Positions 49,680 through 56,031 of a DNA stretch of 56,031 bases are shown in pieces. Numbering within the stretch: position 1 is the stretch's first letter; every line of letters starts with the position of its first letter. Source of the stretch: an uncultured Lachnospiraceae bacterium (GTDB taxonomy: Bacteria > Bacillota_A > Clostridia > Lachnospirales > Lachnospiraceae); contig CAJUOF010000248.1 in assembly GCA_910587905.1 (NCBI GenBank), positions 1 through 56,031 of the forward strand, in the 5' to 3' direction. The notes under the pieces were generated by a model. It was not told where the DNA came from. It saw nothing but the letters and a program-made list of their open reading frames with translations, and made no database searches. Both the position numbers and the translations under genes were made by a program.

Positions 49680-50324
49680 TCATTCTTTTACGGCGATGGC
49701 CCGCACCGGGCAGGCATCCACCCCCTCCATGGGAAGGATCAGCATAAACACGGTCGTCCTTGTATTTTTAATCTGCTCCAGATTGTCAAGGGCCTCCACG
49801 ACCGCAATGTTCCTGTCAAAGCACCTCATGTGGTTCGGTTCCCCCGTGTTCTCCCCTGGAATCTCGATTCCAAAGGCGTCCACTCCGATCGCCTTTGGAT
49901 GGAAAGAGATCAGCCATTCCATGGCGTCCTCCGCAATATACCGGTAATCACGCCATCTGTCTGTCCTGTGATAGCGGTCAAAGCCCGTCCAGAGGAAAAT
50001 AATGTCTCCCTCCCGGATCAAAGCTTTGTACCGCATGACCTCCTCCAGGGTAATGGGCTCGTCCACCTCTTTCCCTGAACAGTCCAGGGTCACACAGTCT
50101 CCCACCAGATTCTCCAGGGGATAATGGAGACAGTCGAGACCGTCCCTCACATGGTGCCTCGGCACTTCCACGTGGGTTCCCACATGGGAGCCGATAAAGA
50201 TGTTGGACATCACGTACCAGTCTTCGGAGCTCCTGTTTCCGATATAATCAGAATGGAAGGGGAAATTTTCTCCTCTCCGCAAAATCCTGTGGCTTAAGTC
50301 AACGACTTTTTCTTTGTCTATCAT
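49680..50324 (-). CDS. Cyclase-family metal-dependent hydrolase (copy B)
   Basis: 214 residues from ATG 50324. An alternative ATG lies at 50336; the chosen start matches the length of copy A and has GGGAG 6 bases before it. The metal motif SHVGTHVEVPRHH and the downstream FGIEIPGENTGEPNH are intact. It is the first gene after the MFS transporter and pairs with copy A. The conserved C-terminal half suggests recent duplication or gene conversion. Confidence 0.9.
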   Translation of the reverse strand: MIDKEKVVDLSHRILRRGENFPFHSDYIGNRSSEDWYVMSNIFIGSHVGTHVEVPRHHVRDGLDCLHYPLENLVGDCVTLDCSGKEVDEPITLEEVMRYKALIREGDIIFLWTGFDRYHRTDRWRDYRYIAEDAMEWLISFHPKAIGVDAFGIEIPGENTGEPNHMRCFDRNIAVVEALDNLEQIKNTRTTVFMLILPMEGVDACPVRAIAVKE

Positions 50325-50351
50325 GGTTTCTCCCATCCTTTCTTGAACTAT

Positions 50352-51521
50352 CTATTCTTTTACTGAGCGGCCCCACAAAGCCATCAGTATTCCGACCAGA
50401 AGGCACCCCGCCGAAACTCCCATCATGACGGCGAAAGGGTCCAGTAAATCAAACAGCCTTCCGATCACCAGGGTTCCCATGGCGCTTCCGATCCCTCTGT
50501 TGGCGACGCTTTTTAACGTCTGGGCCGTCGCGCTCACGGATTTCGGAAAGGTTTCCCCTATGATCGTAATGATGGAACAGCACAGCAGAGGTTCGCTGAA
50601 TCCTCCCAAATACGTGAAAACAATTAAAATCGGCGGCGGAAGCAGGGCGCACATCGCAATGGCAAACAGCCTGACGGAGAGCAGCGCAATCCCAAGACCC
50701 ACGCAGATTTCTTTTCGGACCCGCCGATAGACTGCTTGAAGGAGAAAGCCCGACGTGATCTGGCCGGCCATGGCCGCCGCTATGAGAATGGCGACCAGCC
50801 CTGTACTCTCTCCCACCTTCACCACGTAAAAGGAGATAAAAGAAAGCGCTCCCGTAAAAACGATTCCCCATACGGTCATTGCCGTATAGATAAACAGGCC
50901 CTTTTTATTTTTTCCAATATCCCCCAGCTTTAATTTTGCCTTGTCTTTCTGTGGAACACTTGATTTTCTCTCTTTCATAAGAAGGGCAACCAGAATCCCG
51001 CACATCATAAAGACAAAATAGAAATTAATCGAAGTCTCAAACCCGCTTATATCGACAACCGCCCCCGCCGCCAGGGATGCGACCAGGTACCCCAGCGCCC
51101 CTCCCGTTCGGTTAAAGCTTAATTTTGCTCTGATACTCGGCTCATTCTCGATCACAATCTTATCCGTCAGATCAACGGGAGGCCCTGCGCAAAAGCCATA
51201 TGCCACGCAGGCAAGAAATAATCCCTTCATTCCATCGGCGCACTTGATGAGCTGCGTGGAGGCAAGCCCTCCCAGCAGCAAGACAAGCAACACCGGTTTT
51301 GCTGTCTTTACCCTGTCCGCAGCCATTCCGGAAAGAACCGCCGCAAGAATCGATACAATATACAGAGAACTATTGATCATCCCGATTTGTGTTCCGCTTA
51401 AGCCTTTGGAGGCCAAAAACATACTCAAGTAAGGATCAATAAAAGCATCTGCCATCCAAAACAATGCGTAAAACATAAAATATGGAAAATTTGCCCTGTA
51501 ATCCGCTCTCTTTTTACGCAT
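50352..51521 (-). CDS. MFS transporter, probable sugar or sugar-acid uptake
   Basis: 389 residues with about 12 hydrophobic helices (first FYALFWMADAFIDPYLSMFLA, last VIGRLFDLLDPFAVMMGVSAGCLLVG). MFS-like loop motif GMAADRVKTAK occurs after helix 2. It sits in the membrane and probably imports the substrate of this operon. It is the first gene; the promoter with a palindrome lies upstream at 51594-51627. Its close relatives are often annotated MFS_1_like; substrate unknown. Confidence 0.9.
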   Translation of the reverse strand: MRKKRADYRANFPYFMFYALFWMADAFIDPYLSMFLASKGLSGTQIGMINSSLYIVSILAAVLSGMAADRVKTAKPVLLVLLLGGLASTQLIKCADGMKGLFLACVAYGFCAGPPVDLTDKIVIENEPSIRAKLSFNRTGGALGYLVASLAAGAVVDISGFETSINFYFVFMMCGILVALLMKERKSSVPQKDKAKLKLGDIGKNKKGLFIYTAMTVWGIVFTGALSFISFYVVKVGESTGLVAILIAAAMAGQITSGFLLQAVYRRVRKEICVGLGIALLSVRLFAIAMCALLPPPILIVFTYLGGFSEPLLCCSIITIIGETFPKSVSATAQTLKSVANRGIGSAMGTLVIGRLFDLLDPFAVMMGVSAGCLLVGILMALWGRSVKE

Positions 51522-51593
51522 CTCATCCCCTCTTCTCCATATATTTAGAGTATATTTTTCTATATTTCTTTGTATGTTTATGTATATTTATAT

Positions 51594-51627
51594 ATCATTA
51601 TACATCATATATATAATGATTTGTCAA
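51594..51627 (-). promoter_or_regulatory. Promoter/operator of the catabolic operon
   Basis: Minus strand -35 TTGACA (51627-51622) and -10 TATAAT (51602-51597), separated by 19 bases, an over-long spacer. Exact 9-base arms ATCATTATA (51594-51602) and TATAATGAT (51612-51620) overlap the -10 and the spacer. An AT-rich stretch from 51541 to 51640 holds it. Likely target for the GntR/UTRA protein. Confidence 0.55.
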
Positions 51628-51749
51628 TAATTTTATCTGCCAGTCTTGATCTTTTTTCCTGTTCGAGGTATCCTTAATATCAAAGTCCTGTCTAACACGG
51701 ACTGATCCATCAAAAATCCTTGGATTCATCCTATTGGGAGGTATCTGTT

Positions 51750-52709
51750 ATGAAAATCGCTGTTTATAGCTGTCGGAAAGACGAAATTCACTTGTTCGAG
51801 CAATATGGAAAAGAATATGACGCGGAGCTTGTCCTCTCTCCCCTGCCGCCAACAAAAGAAACGGCCCGTCTGGCCGAAGGCTGCACCGCCGTCGACATCA
51901 TCACCACGCCGGTGGGACGGGAGCTCATCGACATTTGGCACAGCTATGGGGTGAAGGCCATCGCCACCAGGACGGTCGGCTACGAGCACGTGGACTACGA
52001 ATACGCCGAATCCCTGGGAATCTCCGTATCCAACGTCAGCTATACGCCCCACACGGTGGCCGAATACACGGTCATGGCCATGCTGATGGCGATCCGGAAG
52101 ATGAAAGCGATCATAACCAGATACATGGGACAGGACTTCTCTTTGAAGGAGATTCGCGGCAGAGAGCTCTGCAACATGACCGTCGGCGTCATCGGCACCG
52201 GGAAGATCGGCGAGACCGTCATCAGGAACTTAAGCGGCTTCGGCTGCCGCATTCTGGCCTACGACGTGTTCGAGAAGGACAGCGTCCGGAGATTTGCCGA
52301 ATATTGCAGTCTAGACGCGCTCTACCGGGAGGCCGACCTGATCACGCTGCACACCCCCGCCCTCCCGGAAACCTGCGGCATGATCAACAAAAACACCATC
52401 GCTTCCATGAAGGATGGTGTCGTCTTGATCAATATGGCAAGGGGAGTTCTCGTAAATACGGCGGATCTGATCGAAGCTCTGGAGCGTGGTAAGGTGGCTG
52501 CGGCTGCTCTGGATGTGGTTGAGGGGGAAAGCGCTATCTACTACAAGGATTTTAAATACAAGCCTGTGGGACACCACGAAATGGCGATCCTCCAAGCCAT
52601 GCCCAATGTGATCATGACGCCCCACACGGCCTTCTTCACAGACGAGGCCGTCGGAGACATGATCCGCTATTCGATCGAGCACTGCATAAAAGCCGGAAGC
52701 GGAGAGTAA
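51750..52709 (+). CDS. D-isomer-specific 2-hydroxyacid dehydrogenase
   Basis: 319 residues from ATG 51750 (GGGAGG upstream). A longer frame from 51720 lacks a ribosome site. NAD-binding GVIGTGKIGE (about residue 147-156), the catalytic Arg in NMARGVLVN, Glu in EGESAI and His in MTPHTAFF are all visible. It reduces 2-oxoacids to D-2-hydroxyacids or the reverse; D-lactate dehydrogenase/VanH type. Divergent from the MFS operon, with the shared AT-rich control region; possibly a sink for its product. Confidence 0.93.
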   Translation: MKIAVYSCRKDEIHLFEQYGKEYDAELVLSPLPPTKETARLAEGCTAVDIITTPVGRELIDIWHSYGVKAIATRTVGYEHVDYEYAESLGISVSNVSYTPHTVAEYTVMAMLMAIRKMKAIITRYMGQDFSLKEIRGRELCNMTVGVIGTGKIGETVIRNLSGFGCRILAYDVFEKDSVRRFAEYCSLDALYREADLITLHTPALPETCGMINKNTIASMKDGVVLINMARGVLVNTADLIEALERGKVAAAALDVVEGESAIYYKDFKYKPVGHHEMAILQAMPNVIMTPHTAFFTDEAVGDMIRYSIEHCIKAGSGE

Positions 52710-52729
52710 CTCTCCGGCTTCCGGCTTTT
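52689..52729. terminator. Bidirectional terminator after the dehydrogenase gene
   Basis: AAGCCGGAAGC..GGAGAG pairs with CTCTCC..GGCTTCCGGCTT around the stop codon TAA, making a 17-bp stem. TTTT follows on both strands. It also ends transcripts of the convergent surface gene (52739-54682). Confidence 0.85.
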
Positions 52730-52738
52730 GCGGGTTCC

Positions 52739-54682
52739 TTATCCTTTTTTCCTGCTTCCTTCAACGATCACAAGCAAACCTGCCAAAATCATAAGTGACA
52801 ACCAGAATCCGATTGGCGCGTGATCCCCGGTTCCGGGGGACACATTTGCTGCTGTATTCTGGGCCGATGACGGATTCTTCGCCGGACTCTGTGTCGGTTT
52901 CTGACCCGGTTTCTGTGTCTGGTTCTGATCCTGTCCCGGTTTTGTCTCTGGTTTTGTTTCCGGCTCTTCTCCCTCCTTCAACGTGAACGTTGTCTGAACC
53001 TGTCCGTCGCTGTAATGGATCGTCACCGTATGGGTTCCCGCCGCCAGCGCATTTACATATTCCGCCCTCAGGGTAATGACTGTGGAGCCGGAGACCGCCG
53101 TATACTGCTCATCTGCGAGTTTCTTTCCATCCACAGATACGCCGGTAAATTTGGAAAACTCCCCGTCCGCCTTTATGATAACATCCTGATTCTTGCCCAC
53201 TGCAAGGGTTTGGCTGGCTCCTTCCAAAATCTGATATTCCTTCGGAGCAGCCGGCACAGGCTCAAGAGCCGCAATAGCCGCTTTGATCGCCGCCGCATAG
53301 CCGTCCACCAAATGCTGTTCCCGGACATCCTTTCCTCTGACGACTGCGCTCACCGCTTTCTCCACCGCTTCAAAATTCGTATAATCTTCTCTCTTTAAGG
53401 CTTCCGCCTCTGCGACCGCACGATCCACCTCACGGTAATCCGCCTCGGAAAAGACCACCTTTCCGGAACTGACCGCTATCTTGTCATAAGAAACCACGCC
53501 GTCAGAAGTCACGGGACCGCCGACATAAACATCCCTTTCGGACCGGATATTTCCCTGTCCGATCTCCGTCGTCCCTCCGACAATGGATATGTCGCCATGG
53601 GCATAAATGCTGTCCGGAGCATAAACCTCGGAGCCGGAAAGTGCAACCGTTCCTTTGCTGAAAATACTTACATCGTTGGTGGCCTCCGCATGGACGGAAG
53701 AGTCTTTCACAACAGCACCGGCCACGGCAAAGATACCCGGCCAGTATCCTTTGGCGGTCACGTTCGAGGCGTCTGTAGCCTCAAATTCACCGTTGCAGAA
53801 AATTCCGTTGGTCTGCCTGGACTCTGCCTGAACAGACGATGCGGAAACAGAGATATCCTGATCCACGCCGAGGGCCAGCCCTTGATCCGCCGTCACATTC
53901 ACCTCCGACTGCGCCGAAATATCCAGATTCCCGCAGGAAACACCGTACTGCCCGGCTTCTTTTATCGTAACCCTGCTGCCGGAAACGGCCAGTCTTCCCG
54001 TCACGGCGATCCCGCTGTCCAGATTGTCCAGCACAAGCTCCGAATGATCCGATATGGTGAGAGAATCGGCGCCTGTCCCGTTGATCCCCTGGCAGCTTAC
54101 GCCGGAAGCCTGTGCCTCTGCCGTGATCTCAATGCGGGAATTGCTGATTCGGTTGTCTTTTCCGCAAATATAGAGAGCGTAGGCATTGGTATCTCCCGCA
54201 TTCCCGATCTCGATCCGCAGATCGGCATGATCCACCGTCAAGCCTCCCCCTTCCACAAAGATCCCCCTGCAGGGAAGTCCGGGAAGCCCTGGATCCTGCG
54301 CTACACGGATCGTCAGAGTTCCGCCTCCCGTCCCGTCCAGGCGAAGCGGATGGCTGCTGCTGATTCCGAAATGGCCGCTGACCGTATTCGTCCCGACCAG
54401 TCTGACCGTCACATTTTCCCGCTCAATCTGTATACCGTATAGCAGCGGATTTCCTGCCGGATCCGCAGAGATATTCACATTTTCCAGCGTCAGGGTATTC
54501 GTGCCAGAGTCATATCTCGCACTTCCGTTTCCACAGGAAACCGTCTGTCCCGGCGCCTGCAAAATGTCCGTCCCGCTCACCATGACGGCTCCGTCCGCCG
54601 CCAAAACAGCCTGGGGCCGAATGGCTAACAGGAGACAGAATGCTAAAAACAGGGATCTCAATTTTCTTTTTGTTCTGATCAT
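52739..54682 (-). CDS. Cell-wall-type surface protein with beta-helix-like repeats
   Basis: 647 residues from ATG 54682 (AAAGGA 7 bases upstream). An in-frame TTG upstream is possible. The signal peptide is RTKRKLRSLFLAFCLLLAIRPQAVLAAD. Residues about 45-400 are beta-rich with repeated D-x-S-x-V and GNA/S-type turns, probably a beta-helix or carbohydrate-binding fold. A Gly/Pro/Lys/Gln-rich stalk (KPETKPGQDQNQTQKPGQKP) follows. The C-terminus SPGTGD, hydrophobic helix, RKKG looks like a degenerate LPxTGD sorting signal. Not part of the SARP-controlled operon; convergent with the dehydrogenase. Function unknown. Confidence 0.8.
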   Translation of the reverse strand: MIRTKRKLRSLFLAFCLLLAIRPQAVLAADGAVMVSGTDILQAPGQTVSCGNGSARYDSGTNTLTLENVNISADPAGNPLLYGIQIERENVTVRLVGTNTVSGHFGISSSHPLRLDGTGGGTLTIRVAQDPGLPGLPCRGIFVEGGGLTVDHADLRIEIGNAGDTNAYALYICGKDNRISNSRIEITAEAQASGVSCQGINGTGADSLTISDHSELVLDNLDSGIAVTGRLAVSGSRVTIKEAGQYGVSCGNLDISAQSEVNVTADQGLALGVDQDISVSASSVQAESRQTNGIFCNGEFEATDASNVTAKGYWPGIFAVAGAVVKDSSVHAEATNDVSIFSKGTVALSGSEVYAPDSIYAHGDISIVGGTTEIGQGNIRSERDVYVGGPVTSDGVVSYDKIAVSSGKVVFSEADYREVDRAVAEAEALKREDYTNFEAVEKAVSAVVRGKDVREQHLVDGYAAAIKAAIAALEPVPAAPKEYQILEGASQTLAVGKNQDVIIKADGEFSKFTGVSVDGKKLADEQYTAVSGSTVITLRAEYVNALAAGTHTVTIHYSDGQVQTTFTLKEGEEPETKPETKPGQDQNQTQKPGQKPTQSPAKNPSSAQNTAANVSPGTGDHAPIGFWLSLMILAGLLVIVEGSRKKG

Positions 54683-54794
54683 TAGGGATTCCTTTCTTTT
54701 CATCAAACATGATTAATTAATATGATTAGTATCCCCATACTAACATCTGCCGACAAAATTTGCAAGACAAATCTGCAATGCCCAAAAGCAGCGC

Positions 54795-54899
54795 CTACTG
54801 TAGTTCTTCCGTGTCAGGCGCAAACTGATCCGGATAAATCTCACTGCCGCAGTAACCACAGACCTCCATCCGGGGAGAATTGCAAAAACTACATTTCAA
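54795..54899 (-). CDS. Tiny zinc-ribbon protein, 34 residues, TTG start
   Basis: From TTG 54899 the product is MKCSFCNSPRMEVCGYCGSE, ending PDQFAPDTEELQ. It has two cysteine pairs (CSFC and CGYC). AGGA lies 9 bases before the TTG, and the start overlaps the stop of the nuclease gene. An in-frame stop sits just two codons upstream, so no longer start exists. It reads as a real small zinc ribbon; expression is not proven. A small partner for the AAA/nuclease protein is possible. Confidence 0.45.
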   Translation of the reverse strand: MKCSFCNSPRMEVCGYCGSEIYPDQFAPDTEELQ

Positions 54900-56031
54900 A
54901 TTTTTCTATCCTGCATTGATGCTTCTTGCTTTTCTTCTCATAATTGATTCCGACAAGTAACATATTTCCGTTATACTCTTTAAGGGCTGACACATATCCC
55001 TTACTTTTAATCTGGCTGATTGCTCCTTCCGCAGTTTTGTCCCATTTTAGTTCTACAACCAATGCCGGATTTAAAGATGTCCGTTTAGGAAGGAAAACCA
55101 TATCGGCAAATCCATTTCCCGTCGGCAGTTCTCTTACAAGCGTATAATCTCTGCTGGCACTATAATACGCCAATGCAATTACACTGCTTAGTGAAATTTC
55201 ATTGTTATATACCAAGCTGCTGGAATGCTGCATATGAACTTCCTGTATCATCTGCGCCACAGCTTTTTCGTCCATCGCCAATGTTGCCTTAAGTAAGGAT
55301 TCTGATGCATGAATAGCCTTTGTTATCTCTTCCCACCCATCATTTCTAATTGCACGCAGAAAAGCGCTCCTCACCTCATCATTCGGAATAAAAACTTTTT
55401 TTGTCTTGCCATTATAAGCCAGATATCCCATATGAATTAACAGGGTAATCACATCATCCGCAGACTTAAATGAAGTAATATCGTTTTGAAATGATTCCAC
55501 GTCAATACTGCATCCCTGACCTCCCAGCATATTTACAATCAATTGTCTTAACCCATGAAAATCCATTGCAATATACACCATCAAAGACTCATACGTCTCT
55601 GTTCCAGACCAATAATTCCCGAATTCCCTGCTATCTACAGCTTCAATTACAGAGTTAGGACTATAAATATGTCCTATCTTTTCAAAATAATATCCGTCAT
55701 ACCATCTTTGCATCTCTTGAAACGGCATGTCATGTTCTTTGCAGATAGCCCTCACCTCTGTCTCTGTAAAACCAACATATTCCGCCATCTGCCTGGGACT
55801 GACCATTGTATGCTCCCGAAAATTATTTAAAGCCGACTGTGTGCCGTATTTCTTGATCGGCAAAATCCCCGTAATATAAGCAAGCTTTAAAAATGCCCCC
55901 GATGGAGTCCCTTTAAACAAACCTCTCAGCAAATTAATGTATTCTTTCTGAAGGTTCTCATTATTTTTGTCCTCCCGAAACAGGCAGTCCCACTCATCAA
56001 TAATAATGATAAACTGTTCTTTTGTCCTGGC
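54889..56031 (-). CDS. AAA-type ATPase with C-terminal PD-(D/E)XK nuclease (5' end missing)
   Basis: 380 residues visible; the start lies outside the window. The first residues contain a Walker B, QFIIIIDEWD. The middle is helical. The last 100 residues (ELPTGNGFADMVFLPKRTSLNPALVVELKWDKTAEGAISQIK) carry G(F/Y)AD and VVELK, the PD-(D/E)XK core (D...ExK). This matches the AAA_ATPase/PDDEXK_9-type proteins frequent in Clostridia and Bacteroidetes, probably defensive or selfish in nature. Lower GC than neighbours suggests transfer. Confidence 0.88.
   Translation of the reverse strand, partial: ARTKEQFIIIIDEWDCLFREDKNNENLQKEYINLLRGLFKGTPSGAFLKLAYITGILPIKKYGTQSALNNFREHTMVSPRQMAEYVGFTETEVRAICKEHDMPFQEMQRWYDGYYFEKIGHIYSPNSVIEAVDSREFGNYWSGTETYESLMVYIAMDFHGLRQLIVNMLGGQGCSIDVESFQNDITSFKSADDVITLLIHMGYLAYNGKTKKVFIPNDEVRSAFLRAIRNDGWEEITKAIHASESLLKATLAMDEKAVAQMIQEVHMQHSSSLVYNNEISLSSVIALAYYSASRDYTLVRELPTGNGFADMVFLPKRTSLNPALVVELKWDKTAEGAISQIKSKGYVSALKEYNGNMLLVGINYEKKSKKHQCRIEKFEM

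Noticed and set aside
51541..51640. Replication origin or mobile-element end in the AT-rich stretch
   Set aside because: The bias fits a divergent promoter region; there are no terminal repeats or recombinase genes.

Overview
The window looks like chromosome of a gut-type Clostridia, most likely Lachnospiraceae. Its core genes fit that group: an rpsF-ssb-rpsR operon with zinc-binding S18, a divergent 391-residue Prs, a reverse-order rubrerythrin, a DUF951 protein, a DnaD/helicase-loader pair and lipoproteins with clostridial lipoboxes. The DNA is GC-rich for a clostridium. Core genes alternate with accessory islands. No tRNA, rRNA, CRISPR array or intact transposon was seen.

Region 1 (1-8.6 kb, all minus strand) is a compact operon built around a divergent Hsp70/actin-fold ATPase. 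With it are a 574-residue protein of unknown family, a 468-residue coiled-coil protein, four small or tiny zinc-ribbon proteins (two of them apparent paralogues), and two alpha-helical proteins with basic N-termini. I do not recognise it as a characterised system, and it is my leading candidate for something undescribed. Next to it (8.6-9.2 kb) is a graveyard with a Fic-family fragment and a frameshifted serine-recombinase fragment.

Region 2 (9.4-31 kb) is mostly housekeeping: rubrerythrin and a PerR/Fur-type repressor that share an operator-like motif; a tandem-GGDEF diguanylate cyclase; MurA; a YwmB-like protein; rpsF-ssb-rpsR; a sirtuin next to an Eis-type acetyltransferase; a frameshifted trigger-factor-like lipoprotein; cold-shock protein; adenine deaminase; a dnaD-helicase loader-prs operon; a DnaA-box cluster; and MurC.

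Region 3 (30.4-44.2 kb) is a surface-structure locus. An XRE regulator, an AP2-domain protein and a SARP-type activator lie upstream of an operon with a signal peptidase, a giant beta-helix/Cna-B protein (broken by a frameshift), two TasA/camelysin-like secreted proteins and two membrane-anchored surface proteins. The SARP protein ends in a degenerate GGDEF domain that keeps the RxxD c-di-GMP inhibitory-site spacing but lost GGDEF. The second domain of the diguanylate cyclase 29 kb away has the same feature. This suggests a c-di-GMP-responsive switch for surface display.

Region 4 (44.2-52.7 kb) is a catabolic cluster: GntR/UTRA regulator, MFS transporter, two nearly duplicated cyclase-family hydrolases, an FGGY kinase, a split transketolase, decayed nitroreductase and TIM-barrel fragments, and a divergent 2-hydroxyacid dehydrogenase. 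Kinase plus split transketolase resembles the apulose route, but the substrate is not proven. Region 5 (52.7-56 kb) holds a wall-type surface protein and the 3' part of an AAA-ATPase/PD-(D/E)XK protein with a tiny zinc-ribbon ORF downstream.

Three genes each look one base short. This may be real decay or residual assembly error.
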